64,000 bases of DNA from Acinetobacter sp. C26M (GCF_023702675.1 NZ_CP098478.1:806001-870000); one strand, 5' to 3'. Numbered from the stretch's first letter, positions 17,045 to 25,943 are shown. A program made the numbers and translations. Notes: a model not told the origin generated them from the letters alone.

Positions 17045-18691
17045 TTAACTGGTTGCTTGTAGGCTTCTTCGGGCTTTGTACTTGTTGCGTACATATTTGA
17101 ATAATCCCCAAACTAAGAGCACTACAGCAAAAATACCGTTCAATACGATCACATCGTTGTAAGCACGTACCTGTGCTTCACGAGTCACCACTTTATTCAG
17201 GTTTTGCAAAGCTTGATTATTTTGTATAACAGGGTCATTGCTATTGACCACGGCACTATGCTGATAAGTTTGTAGACGCTGTGCCACAATTGGATCGGTC
17301 GGATCAAGATTACTGTTGATTTCGACTTTATAGTCATAGGTATGACGTTGTTGGTAGGTGTTGAAAAAGGATGAGCCGACCAGACCACCAAAATTTTGAG
17401 TCGCAGAAAACAGCACAATAAAGGTCACTACATATTGAGGACCACGTTGTAAGGTACGCATAAATCCCATGAGTAGTAGTGGACCAATAAACACACCACC
17501 AGCGAAGCTGACTAAGAATTGACTACGATAGAAATTGGCTGGGCGCACATCACTGGTCAGGTGATAATCCAGAGCACAGGCAATCAAAATCAGGATTTCA
17601 GCAAGGAATAAATTCAGAATCAGCCTTTCACGATGAAAGGTCAGTGCACTAAACACCGAACCCGCAATCGTGCCACAGAAGATCACCACATACAGCGGCA
17701 CGAATTGATCTGGTCCCATGCCCATGGTTTTAAGAAAATTCACAGCAGCATAGCTTTGCTCTGACATGAGTAAGCGTAAGGCAAAGGCGCTCACCACAAA
17801 ACTGAGTAAATCTCCCGCCGCTAACCAACGGGTCATAATCAGTGGATTGCTACGATAATGTTCGTAGCTTAATCCCAATACAATCAAGCAAAAACCGACA
17901 ATTAAGGTATAGGCCAACCATGGACTATCAAACCACCACAAAATCGGACCTTGGGTCAATACAATACACAGGCAGGCAAAACCAGGGGCGAGCAGTGCAA
18001 AGGTAAAGAAATCCTGTTTTTCGAACACTTCCAAGCGCAAGCTACGTGGCAGTTTTAATGCAACGACCATAGCAAAACAGCAAATCGCCAAACCCAATTC
18101 AAAGGTATAAATCACGTCCCATTGATTGGCGCTGAGCAGAAAAGGGGAAATAATCCAAGCCAAAGGCAGACCGAGTTGCTGAAATCCAAAGGCTAGATAA
18201 ATCCCTTTGGCCATATCGGCTTTGCCAAACGCTTGCATGGTGTAATACATGCCTAAGGAGCTTAGCGGTGCAGCTGCCAAACCTGCAATAAAACGGACAA
18301 ACAGGGCCATCTCATAGGTTTTGACAAAGATATGTAATACCAATACAGCGATAAAAGCTAACAGACCAATTTCTGAAAATAGGCGTAAACCATATTGTTG
18401 CCGTGCTTTAAACAAAATCAGGTTAGAACTGACATTGGCCATCACATAGGCAGCAGGGAGCCATGCTGCTTGTGAGGGCGTTAAGCCATATTCGCCTTGG
18501 AAAATCGGTAAATTGGCAACGATAAAACCATTACTTAAACTGGCTGCAATACAAATAAACAGGCCAATAAAAAAGTAGGCAAAGCGTTTTGGTCGAGCAT
18601 GTGCAATTGCAGCAGGCGAGCCGGGTAAGGTTGGGCGCTCATCAGCAGACCAATCTGGAGGTGTTTCAAGATAGCGAGGGCTTTTATCCAT
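17045..18691 (-). CDS. MFS multidrug efflux transporter, DHA2 (EmrB-like)
   Basis: Major facilitator drug:proton antiporter, 548 residues with about 14 predicted helices, the DHA2 pattern. Seen: a cytoplasmic N-terminus of about 35 residues, helix 1 FAYFFIGLFICIAASLSNGFIVANLPIF, and GLTPSQAAWLPAAYVMANVSSNLILFKARQQYG, the helix 2 region with the loop 2-3 charge pattern. A large soluble loop precedes the last helix (residues about 460-515). GAGGAATAAC precedes the ATG as ribosome binding site; the tetR stop is 13 bases upstream. Operon with TetR and HlyD partners. Confidence 0.9.
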   Translation of the reverse strand: MDKSPRYLETPPDWSADERPTLPGSPAAIAHARPKRFAYFFIGLFICIAASLSNGFIVANLPIFQGEYGLTPSQAAWLPAAYVMANVSSNLILFKARQQYGLRLFSEIGLLAFIAVLVLHIFVKTYEMALFVRFIAGLAAAPLSSLGMYYTMQAFGKADMAKGIYLAFGFQQLGLPLAWIISPFLLSANQWDVIYTFELGLAICCFAMVVALKLPRSLRLEVFEKQDFFTFALLAPGFACLCIVLTQGPILWWFDSPWLAYTLIVGFCLIVLGLSYEHYRSNPLIMTRWLAAGDLLSFVVSAFALRLLMSEQSYAAVNFLKTMGMGPDQFVPLYVVIFCGTIAGSVFSALTFHRERLILNLFLAEILILIACALDYHLTSDVRPANFYRSQFLVSFAGGVFIGPLLLMGFMRTLQRGPQYVVTFIVLFSATQNFGGLVGSSFFNTYQQRHTYDYKVEINSNLDPTDPIVAQRLQTYQHSAVVNSNDPVIQNNQALQNLNKVVTREAQVRAYNDVIVLNGIFAVVLLVWGLFKYVRNKYKARRSLQATS

Positions 18692-18704
18692 GTTATTCCT
18701 CGAA

Positions 18705-19253
18705 CTAAACTTTTATGCCATTTAATAATAATTCTATTGCCCGTTTGGCTAAGCGAACCTGATCCGAAGCATGATGTCCTTGAAATGACGAACCTAGAAT
18801 TGCCGTAATCATGGCAAAATCTTGCGGTGTTAAATCTGGTCGACATAATTTGTGTTTTATGGCGCGATCAATCAGTGGTTGTAATGCTTTATCACGGCGC
18901 TGATAGATGTTTAGCATGATTGGGTCTTGCCGATCAATAATGCGCCAGTAATCAATCAGTACCACCAGATGTGGTAACTGTTCAATATGACCTTCGATTA
19001 AACGAATAAAACCATCATCAAAGTTTTGTAATGCAATGGTACGTTGTTCTAAACGATCAATTGCACGTTCAAGCAGTGCAGTCATCAGCGCTTTACGATC
19101 GCTAAAGTTACGATAAAACGTTGCACGTCCCACGCCAGCATGATCAATAATCGCTTGTAACGGTACATGTACCCCTTGCTTACGGAAGATTTCTTCGGCG
19201 GCGTTAAGGAGTTCATCACGATTATGCGCTGCCAATTGCTGACGTTTTGCCAT
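18705..19253 (-). CDS. TetR-family transcriptional repressor of the efflux operon
   Basis: TetR regulator, 182 residues. N-terminal HTH at about residues 8-55: RDELLNAAEEIFRKQGV, then HAGVGRATFYRNFSDRKALMTALL. The C-terminal ligand domain resembles the SbtR-type group. It is the first gene of tetR-MFS-HlyD and stands divergent from a DUF1345 gene; a perfect palindrome 36 bases upstream of its start is the likely operator, implying autoregulation of the pump operon. Confidence 0.9.
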   Translation of the reverse strand: MAKRQQLAAHNRDELLNAAEEIFRKQGVHVPLQAIIDHAGVGRATFYRNFSDRKALMTALLERAIDRLEQRTIALQNFDDGFIRLIEGHIEQLPHLVVLIDYWRIIDRQDPIMLNIYQRRDKALQPLIDRAIKHKLCRPDLTPQDFAMITAILGSSFQGHHASDQVRLAKRAIELLLNGIKV

Positions 19254-19289
19254 GGCTAAAATTTCTTGGGAGATTTAAGGTGAATTAAA

Positions 19290-19305
19290 CGGACATTTTT
19301 GTCCG
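19290..19305. promoter_or_regulatory. Candidate TetR operator
   Basis: CGGACA-TTTT-TGTCCG is a perfect 16-base palindrome between the divergent tetR and DUF1345 genes, the usual place and form of a TetR-family operator. Confidence 0.65.
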
Positions 19306-19439
19306 AAGTAAATATCTACAGAATCTTTATTTTGTTTAATTTCGGTAAAATCGCAGTAATAAGCTATTTTTATAAGACGATACAGTGTTAAAAAATAAGG
19401 CTAAATTGCTCATTCATAAAAAATACAAACAGGTGAAAA

Positions 19440-20117
19440 ATGCAAGGACTGATACATCGTTTAGTTAGAGGAATAAAATATCGGCCTTATTTGTCTGCGA
19501 CATTTTCTTTAGGGCTTTTGATTTATGGGGCTTTACATCTATTCACTCAATGGCATTGGGCGACTTGCTTACAGCTGGGGTGGAATATTGCCATTTGGCT
19601 GTACTTATTTCTAACCTTGAAAATGATGTGGCATCTGGATGCAACCCATATTTTACAACGCGCCAAGCAACAGGATGAAGGCAAGTGGATGATCTTGATC
19701 GTGGTGCTGATTGCGATAGTGATCTGTTTTATCTCAATTGTGGTGCAATTGGGACATGTGCCTAAAGATCAGCCGATTTTAAAAAGTGCCTTGATTTTAC
19801 TCACCATCGGGACGATTTTTTCTACTTGGCTATTACTGCATACCTTATTTGCGATCCATTATGCCCATGATTACTACCTTGCCAAAAGTCGTCAGCAAGA
19901 CGCAGGTTTAGATTTTCCTAAAACCGATCAACCTGATTATCTCGATTTTATTTATTTCAGCTATATCATTGGAACATCTGCGCAGACGGCTGATGTCTCG
20001 ATTACCAGCTCAGAGCTCAGGCATCTCAATATTTTTCATTGTGTTTTGGCCTTTATTTTCAATACCGTGATTTTGGCTGTTGCGATCAATGTCGCAGCCA
20101 GCTTGATTGGCTTATAA
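19440..20117 (+). CDS. DUF1345 family membrane protein
   Basis: Integral membrane protein, 225 residues with about five helices. Characteristic DUF1345 features: early helix SLGLLIYGALHLF, the conserved middle WLLLHTLFAIHYAHDYY, and the DYLDFIYFSYIIGTSAQTADVSITS segment before the last helix; that last pattern (F-x-Y-x-x-x-x-G-x-x-x-Q-x-x-D) is the family hallmark. AGGTG lies 6 bases before the ATG. Function unknown. It shares its upstream region with tetR, so it may also respond to that repressor. Confidence 0.88.
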   Translation: MQGLIHRLVRGIKYRPYLSATFSLGLLIYGALHLFTQWHWATCLQLGWNIAIWLYLFLTLKMMWHLDATHILQRAKQQDEGKWMILIVVLIAIVICFISIVVQLGHVPKDQPILKSALILLTIGTIFSTWLLLHTLFAIHYAHDYYLAKSRQQDAGLDFPKTDQPDYLDFIYFSYIIGTSAQTADVSITSSELRHLNIFHCVLAFIFNTVILAVAINVAASLIGL

Positions 20118-20141
20118 TTGATAACTTATTTTTATTAATTT

Positions 20142-20165
20142 AAATAAAAATGATCATTTTTATTT
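20142..20165. promoter_or_regulatory. Perfect 24-base AT-rich palindrome
   Basis: AAATAAAAATGA and TCATTTTTATTT are exact reverse complements with no spacer. The site lies 52 bases upstream of the methyltransferase start and just after the DUF1345 gene. It could be an operator; as a terminator it would have a pure A/T stem and be weak. Confidence 0.5.
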
Positions 20166-20217
20166 TTTATTGATGTTGGCTATTTTAAATATAGACCGAC
20201 ATCGCAAGGATAAAAAT

Positions 20218-20976
20218 ATGAATACCCAGCATCAAGTCAATCAACAACAATATCAGGATAAATCTCAGGCCTATTTAAATAGCAGTGTTCATGCACAAGG
20301 GATCGAATTTGCAAAAATGCAGCACTTGATTCAGTCACATCAATTGAAGACCGTGTTGGACTTAGGTTGTGGCGGTGGGCATGTCAGCTATCAGATCGCA
20401 CCATTTACCGATCAAGTAACAGCTTATGATTTAACTCCGTCGATGGTGGAATTGGTGGCACAACAGGTCAAGCAAAAGGGCTTGAATAATGTGATCGCTC
20501 AGCAAGGGGCTGCCGAGAGTTTACCCTTTGCCGATCAATTCTTTGATTGTGTGATTACCCGCTATTCAGCACATCATTGGCAAAATGTCGCACAGGCGAT
20601 GGCGGAAATTCGCCGTGTATTGGCGCCTCAAGGCAAGGTGATTATTGTCGATATTTTAGGGCACTCAAATCCAGTGATGGATACCTTCTTTCAGAGCATT
20701 GAAACCATTCGAGACCCAAGTCATGTACGCAATTATAGTTTGCAGGAATGGATGCGCTTTGCTGAATCTGCAGGTTTTAGGGTCGAGACTGTTGAAAAGC
20801 AATATTTGGATTTAGACTTTGGCAGTTGGACTGAGCGGATGCAAACCCCTGAATATGCGATTCAGACTATTCGTAACCTACAGAAAAAGGCATCGGATCA
20901 AACCCAACAGTATTATCAAATTCAAACCGATGGTTCATTCACCAGTGAAGTATTGTATTTGGTTCTTTCTCGATGA
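20218..20976 (+). CDS. Class I SAM-dependent methyltransferase (UbiE/Methyltransf_11 type)
   Basis: Cytosolic methyltransferase, 252 residues from the ATG at 20218, which follows AAGGA at ideal distance; an ATG-less 16-codon upstream extension is rejected. Motif I is VLDLGCGGGHVSY (about residue 48), motif II acidic end TAYDLTPSMVE, post-motif GAAESLPFADQFFDCVITRYSAHHW, and the IRRVLAPQGKVIIVD motif. The layout is that of small-molecule methyltransferases acting near quinone or other lipid-like substrates. Substrate not identifiable. Confidence 0.85.
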   Translation: MNTQHQVNQQQYQDKSQAYLNSSVHAQGIEFAKMQHLIQSHQLKTVLDLGCGGGHVSYQIAPFTDQVTAYDLTPSMVELVAQQVKQKGLNNVIAQQGAAESLPFADQFFDCVITRYSAHHWQNVAQAMAEIRRVLAPQGKVIIVDILGHSNPVMDTFFQSIETIRDPSHVRNYSLQEWMRFAESAGFRVETVEKQYLDLDFGSWTERMQTPEYAIQTIRNLQKKASDQTQQYYQIQTDGSFTSEVLYLVLSR

Positions 20977-21031
20977 GAGCAGTTGAAGTAGATCATCGAG
21001 ACCTACTTCATTTTTATCATTTCAGAGGCAT

Positions 21032-22654
21032 TTAATGAAATACGGTTTCTAAGGCTTTTAAGCCGACTTTGGGATCAAGCAGACCGTTATAGATTTCAGG
21101 AACTTCACGATCAACACCGAAGAATTGATAAATGGCGAGCATGGCGCCACGAATTGAATATTCCACAGTAAACACCACATCATCCTCCAGTTCGACGAAT
21201 TGACCCAAGAAGGCAAAATTCGCGGCATTCTCTGGAATCAATAGGGGGCGATCACCCGCTTTACGACAGGCAAACAGGGCAGAGGCATAAGGCATCATCA
21301 CGGTGGTAATGTCACTATGTGCCAGTACATGCTCTAGAATATCGTCGAACCCCAATTGGTGAATCAACTCAATCAAAATTTCTTGACCCGTGGCTTCACT
21401 CATTGGTTTTTTGATGTAGTCACCCATGTGATCAATTTCGAAACCATAGCCCCATAAAGTGAATTTACCTTCAGGTAAATCTGCAAAATGCGGTTGTGCG
21501 GGGACCACAATTGATAAATGCCAGCCCGACTCAAACCATGTCATCAGTGCGCCCGTTCCGGGCTCATTGCCTGTGTAATCAATGATGCGTTTCAGTAAGA
21601 CATCATCATGCAGGGTCAGGGTAAAAGACTTCCATTTATGCTCATCGATATTGCCATAGAACGTCATTGGACGACCAAAATCAGGTGCTTTTTGTGCAAG
21701 GGTCTCCCATAAGCGCCAGCCATGATCCTGTCGATCACGAATTAAGGCAGGCACATCATTTTGACCACCATATCGTGAATCCGCTGTGATTGAACCTAGG
21801 GTAAATAATGCAAGATCATGTTCACCTACGATAATCTGCTCAGTACCTTCTGGAAGGTTGAGATAAAGCTTGCTTGCCTTACGTTCTTTAGTCTGTGCAT
21901 CTTCAACAAAATCAGCGTCGGTAACATAGTTACCAAAACGGACATCCACACCTTGTTCGACTAACCAACGTTGCAAGGGATAAATCATCGAATCATATTG
22001 ATTGTACTTGGTGCGCTTAACGCCCTCCAAGGTATGGATACGGGGTAATTCTTGAATAAAGCGTAAGAAATAGCGACGTAATTCAGCTGCACTATGCCAT
22101 TTCTGGAAGGCAAAAGTGGTGCGCCACATCCGCCAGAAATTGCTTTGGAAAAATGCATCATCAAAAAATTCATCAATACGACGACTGCCAATCCGTTCTT
22201 CTTTAAGCGCCAACAGGCGCAGCATCTGCGCACGATTCAAGGTGGATAGGCCAAGCTTTTCGGCTTCTGCAATGACATGGTTCGCATCGATTAAACGGGC
22301 TTGGGCATGGGTTTTAATCTTGTCATTAAATTCGCGGCATTCCTCACGGACAGAAATGTTTGGATCTTCCAGTGAGGGGATGCTGGAAAATAGATCCCAT
22401 GTGCAGAGGTAGGTTTCATCGGTCAACATTCTTCCACCACGAGTCACCCATGCATGGTTGGGATTGAGTGGATTATGTCCACCATCCATTGAACCGCCTG
22501 AGACTTCAAGTTCTTCTAAAATATGAATGTTTTGGGCAGGTACTTTGGCGTCACGAATGGCAAAGGCTGCCGCCGCCATACCAGCAATACCACCGCCAAT
22601 AATCCAGAGATGTGATTGTGATGGGTCTAAATTTTTCAATTTTTTAGTTTGCAT
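21032..22654 (-). CDS. ohyA: Oleate hydratase (myosin-cross-reactive antigen family)
   Basis: FAD-dependent fatty-acid hydratase that adds water across the cis-9 double bond of oleate to form 10-hydroxystearate; 540 residues, family-typical. Seen: HLWIIGGGIAGMAAAAFAI nucleotide-binding motif at residues about 15-33, HNPLNPNHAWVTRGGRMLTDETY, LEDPNISVREE, FWRMWRTTFAFQKWHSAAELRRYF and the C-terminal YSIRGAMLAIYQFFGVDRE. The loop that reads RGGREM in many characterised enzymes reads RGGRML here, so the Glu thought to help activate water in those enzymes is replaced. Detoxification of unsaturated fatty acids is the usual inferred role. Standalone gene. Confidence 0.92.
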   Translation of the reverse strand: MQTKKLKNLDPSQSHLWIIGGGIAGMAAAAFAIRDAKVPAQNIHILEELEVSGGSMDGGHNPLNPNHAWVTRGGRMLTDETYLCTWDLFSSIPSLEDPNISVREECREFNDKIKTHAQARLIDANHVIAEAEKLGLSTLNRAQMLRLLALKEERIGSRRIDEFFDDAFFQSNFWRMWRTTFAFQKWHSAAELRRYFLRFIQELPRIHTLEGVKRTKYNQYDSMIYPLQRWLVEQGVDVRFGNYVTDADFVEDAQTKERKASKLYLNLPEGTEQIIVGEHDLALFTLGSITADSRYGGQNDVPALIRDRQDHGWRLWETLAQKAPDFGRPMTFYGNIDEHKWKSFTLTLHDDVLLKRIIDYTGNEPGTGALMTWFESGWHLSIVVPAQPHFADLPEGKFTLWGYGFEIDHMGDYIKKPMSEATGQEILIELIHQLGFDDILEHVLAHSDITTVMMPYASALFACRKAGDRPLLIPENAANFAFLGQFVELEDDVVFTVEYSIRGAMLAIYQFFGVDREVPEIYNGLLDPKVGLKALETVFH

Positions 22655-23013
22655 CTAATGTGCCTCGGTTATCGTTATTGATGAAAATGAATTTAATTCC
22701 ATAAATTTATTATGGGATTTGAATAGCCAAAAATAAATGAAAGTTACACTAAAATGGATGACAAATTTTGATCATAAAATTAGTTTTATAGAAAAATCGG
22801 ATACTCGATCCATGAGGGAGATGAATATGCTATTTTTAAGTGTTTGATATTCATTGTAAATTGAGTCTTTACTCTAGCTAATGACCTTCTAATCAGCTTC
22901 TATTGCTTAAAGCTCATAAAAATTGCTGAGATTAGTCAAAATTTTTATATCTTCTAGCTCTGCTTTTTCAGTAAAATTAATATTTGAAAATTATTCTAAT
23001 CTAGAGGTTTCAC
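22655..23013. other. Intergenic region between ohyA and the LysE exporter
   Basis: 359 bases, AT-rich. It must hold the divergent promoters of ohyA and the LysE gene. I see one inverted repeat (22696-22718) near ohyA and AGAGG just before the LysE start; nothing else is supported. No coding frame with a ribosome binding site. Confidence 0.5.
22696..22718. promoter_or_regulatory. Inverted repeat upstream of oleate hydratase
   Basis: ATTCCATAA-ATTTA-TTATGGGAT: 9-base arms with one mismatch, 42 bases upstream of the ohyA start codon. The position suits a repressor or fatty-acid-responsive operator. Confidence 0.4.
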
Positions 23014-23637
23014 TTGGAATCGTTATTGATTTTAGGCTCAATTGCTTTGGCGTTAATGTTGGGTGCAATCAGCCCTGGTCCTACATTTATTTATGTCGCC
23101 AAAAACTCAATTGCGATTTCACGTAAACATGGTTTATTTACCGCCTTGGGAACAGGCACAGGCGCAGCTTTATTTGGTTTGCTTGCTGTGATGGGGTTAC
23201 AGGCAATTTTATTGGCAGTGCCATCTGCTTATATCGCGCTAAAAATATTTGGTGGTCTGTACTTACTTTGGCTGGCGTATAAAATTATCAAACACGCCAA
23301 AGAACCAATGGAAGCGGTGAATGGCACTGTGAATCAGATGAGCTATGCACAAGCCTTTCGTTTAGGGCTGATTACCCAGCTTAGTAACCCGAAGATTGCT
23401 ATTATTCTTGCCAGTATTTTTACCGCCTTATTACCGAAAGAAATACCAAGTTATTACTATGTGGTGTTGCCGATGCTGTGCTTCTTTATTGATGCAGGTT
23501 GGTATTCGCTGGTTGCGGTGGCATTGTCAGCAGAAGGCCCACGCAAAGTTTATTTAAAATCTAAATCGCTGTTTGATCGCATCGCAGGTGGTGTGATGAC
23601 CTTGCTTGGACTAAAGCTGATTTTTGGTATGAAATAA
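23014..23637 (+). CDS. LysE/RhtB-family amino acid exporter
   Basis: Inner-membrane exporter, 207 residues, six helices. Start is TTG at 23014 with AGAGG 7 bases upstream; no ATG is available near the conserved N-terminus. Seen: the family signature GAISPGPTFIYVAKNSIAISRKHGL, then GGLYLLWLAYKIIK and RLGLITQLSNPKIAIILASIF, all standard for RhtB proteins. Likely exports an amino acid or related metabolite; which one is not predictable. A strong terminator follows. Confidence 0.88.
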   Translation: MESLLILGSIALALMLGAISPGPTFIYVAKNSIAISRKHGLFTALGTGTGAALFGLLAVMGLQAILLAVPSAYIALKIFGGLYLLWLAYKIIKHAKEPMEAVNGTVNQMSYAQAFRLGLITQLSNPKIAIILASIFTALLPKEIPSYYYVVLPMLCFFIDAGWYSLVAVALSAEGPRKVYLKSKSLFDRIAGGVMTLLGLKLIFGMK

Positions 23638-23647
23638 TGCAGCAGAT

Positions 23648-23674
23648 AAAAGCGACCCAATCGGTCGCTTTTTT
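23648..23674 (+). terminator. Rho-independent terminator between convergent genes
   Basis: AAAGCGACC-CAATC-GGTCGCTTTTTT... : a perfect 9-base stem with T run, between LysE and the convergent hydrolase gene. Confidence 0.9.
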
Positions 23675-23699
23675 ATTGCTTAGAACCAACGTATGCCGC

Positions 23700-24671
23700 T
23701 TAATCTTTAAAATGCACAGGAATCCATTGATAGCTCTTACCATCTGCTGAATAAATATGACCAATGCCTGGGAATGGTAAATGGGGTGCAGCAAGGGTTT
23801 GTCCATTCTTGGCGAAATCAGCAAACTGTTTTAAGCGGGTAGCGACCGCTTTTTTCGGGTCAATATCATATTCAATCGCAGTTTCTGGCTTATCAAATTG
23901 CACGGTATGTGAATGTACGATATCTCCAATAAACACCACGCTTTCAGCTTTGGTTTTTAATTCATAGCTAAAGTGACCAGGGGTATGTCCCGCTGTGTTA
24001 ATGACTTTAAAACCCTGAATTTCATCACCGAGTTTATAGGTCTTAAAGCGTTGTTTGGCTTGGTATGGGGCAATCGCCTGTTTAATATGCTTTACGGTTC
24101 CTTCATAACCCGCTTGTTTGTCTTTAGGAAGCTTGGCTGCCTGTTTGGGATCTAACCAATAACTGGCTTCATCACTGGAAACGTACACAGTTGCGTTGGG
24201 GAAATTAGCAACGCCATCTTTACTGATACCGCAAACATGGTCGGGATGTAAATGGGTGAGTAAAATGGTATCGACCTGTTCAGGTTTATAGCCTGAAGCC
24301 TCTAGATTTTTTAGAATCGAGCCTAAATGTGCACCAAAACAACTGGCTGCACCGCTATCCACTAAAACCAATGATTTTCCTGTATTAACGAGGAAAGCAT
24401 TGATGGAGGTCTGTACGCCTTTATCCTGATCGGCATAGTATTTCTTTAAGATTTGCTGCACTTGTTGTGGTGAAATATCTTTAAACAAGCTTGGTGACAT
24501 AAAGTTAGTGCCATCGAGCAGGGCGGTAATTTGTACATCACCGACTTGGTGTTGATAGTAGCCTGTTACCTGTTTTTGTTGTTCAATGATCGGCAGGGTT
24601 TTGCTTGTTTCTGCATGAGTAAGTGGGGGAAAGTATGAACTCAATAGAGCCAAAGCCAGCATTTTTTTCAT
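23700..24671 (-). CDS. Exported metallo-beta-lactamase-fold hydrolase
   Basis: MBL-fold enzyme, 323 residues, with a signal peptide (MKKMLALALLSSYFPPLTHA, cleavage before ETSK) so it acts in the periplasm. Zinc ligands are visible: THLHPDHVCG (HxHxDH, about residue 138), AGHTPGHFSYEL (His, about 230) and IGDIVHSH (Asp, about 250) with PHLPFPGIGHI near the end. The build resembles quorum-quenching-lactonase and AttM-like branches as well as general MBL hydrolases of Acinetobacter. Substrate unknown. Convergent to LysE. Confidence 0.87.
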   Translation of the reverse strand: MKKMLALALLSSYFPPLTHAETSKTLPIIEQQKQVTGYYQHQVGDVQITALLDGTNFMSPSLFKDISPQQVQQILKKYYADQDKGVQTSINAFLVNTGKSLVLVDSGAASCFGAHLGSILKNLEASGYKPEQVDTILLTHLHPDHVCGISKDGVANFPNATVYVSSDEASYWLDPKQAAKLPKDKQAGYEGTVKHIKQAIAPYQAKQRFKTYKLGDEIQGFKVINTAGHTPGHFSYELKTKAESVVFIGDIVHSHTVQFDKPETAIEYDIDPKKAVATRLKQFADFAKNGQTLAAPHLPFPGIGHIYSADGKSYQWIPVHFKD

Positions 24672-24859
24672 TTATAAATATTCTCAAAATTAGTTGAATT
24701 GTCTATTTTTTAGCACACGAGATGGATTTTTTCATCTGTTTTTTATTAGGTCAAATAATATGGTGTACTAAGGAAGATAGTAAGGCGGTAGTCTATCCAT
24801 TTTTAATATAAAAAGAGTAATATGAAGATTGAAAAATTAATTTAAGAAAACAATCGTAT

Positions 24860-25894
24860 ATGAAAGAAGATAATAGTTATTCAGGTAAACCTTTAGCATA
24901 TCTAGACCAAAATATTTTAGATCTATTCGTGAAAAAATTTGATGAGAATCATAGTGTTTATAATTTTTTCAAAGATAACTATCAAGTGGTATATTCAAAT
25001 ACTACTCTAAGTGAAATTTATAAAGCATTTTTAAATTCACACGATATGAGTAATTGTGAAAAATATTTAAACGTTTTGACGTGGCTGGGTGCACATCATA
25101 TTCGTATTGCTTGCACAGAAAAATTTATCTTTTTAAACCAATGTATTATTTCCCCTTTACCTGTTTCTCAATGGTTTGACCAATATATTGAAAATAAAAA
25201 AGAATGGAGTTTCGGGGATCTTCATATCTATAATCAATTATTGTTGAGTTATCAAAAAGAGAAAGATTTTGATGAAATTAAGCGAGAAGCATTAAAGGTC
25301 TATGATAAAAATTTAGAAGTAATGTATAAAGCATATGATGAATTAAAATTATTTCCTTTGTTTAGTGAACAATCTGGCATGATGCTTAAACAAGTTATTG
25401 ATCAAAAAGAGGTATATGAAAAAAGTATAGATTTTATGCTTTCTATAATTAGAAAATATGCAGATAACGAAAAAATGTCTGAAATATTTAGGAATGAAGT
25501 AGGCGTTTATCCAAAGCATTTGAATAATATTAAAGCTCCTAATGTAATAGAGAAAATTTGGGGTTTATATAAAGAAAAAGAATGCTATAAAAACTTTAAT
25601 ATAAATGATTTCTGGACAATTACACTTAATGAAAAAATTAAGGGAAGAGAACTATATAATTATGAAAAAGTAAATATATTTTATAATATGATGAATTTTA
25701 TTGGATTTGAACAAGATACTAAAATAGATCAAATTGACGGAATACAAAGATCCATGAGTGATTTTACTCACGCTCAAGTTGCATCCTTTTGTGATTTTTT
25801 CTTTACTCATGATAAAAGATTAGAAATAAAGACAAAAGCTATTTATGATTATTTAGGTATAAATACAAAGTTTGGTAGTATTAATTTAAGATAA
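24860..25894 (+). CDS. AT-rich orphan protein with PIN-like nuclease features
   Basis: 344 residues, no signal peptide or membrane helix. The N-terminus LAYLDQNILDLF with YSNTTLSEIYKA, and the C-terminus SMSDFTHAQVASFCDFFFTHDKRLEIKTKAIYDYL, together fit a PIN domain: Asp (LDxN), Glu (LSEI), Asp (SDxxH) and Asp (THDKRL) as metal ligands, with about 230 residues inserted between the halves. That reading is mine and no search was done. Base composition is clearly more AT-rich and more Lys/Ile/Asn/Tyr-rich than its neighbours, a sign of horizontal transfer. It has its own terminator and no partner gene of antitoxin size, so a single-gene defence or RNA-cleaving role is only a guess. Confidence 0.6.
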   Translation: MKEDNSYSGKPLAYLDQNILDLFVKKFDENHSVYNFFKDNYQVVYSNTTLSEIYKAFLNSHDMSNCEKYLNVLTWLGAHHIRIACTEKFIFLNQCIISPLPVSQWFDQYIENKKEWSFGDLHIYNQLLLSYQKEKDFDEIKREALKVYDKNLEVMYKAYDELKLFPLFSEQSGMMLKQVIDQKEVYEKSIDFMLSIIRKYADNEKMSEIFRNEVGVYPKHLNNIKAPNVIEKIWGLYKEKECYKNFNINDFWTITLNEKIKGRELYNYEKVNIFYNMMNFIGFEQDTKIDQIDGIQRSMSDFTHAQVASFCDFFFTHDKRLEIKTKAIYDYLGINTKFGSINLR

Positions 25895-25925
25895 AAAAAG
25901 CCCCTACATTAGTAGAGGCTTTTCT
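25893..25925 (+). terminator. Terminator between convergent genes
   Basis: AAAAAGCCCCTAC-ATTA-GTAGAGGCTTTT: a stem of about 11 pairs with one mismatch, usable in both directions between the orphan gene and metG. Confidence 0.82.
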
Positions 25926-25943
25926 TGTCTAGCATTTAAGGTA

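Noticed and set aside
16801..17100. Plus-strand open frame with a Gly run opposite hlyD
   Set aside because: The Gly run is the complement of the poly-proline codons of the HlyD N-terminus; not a gene.
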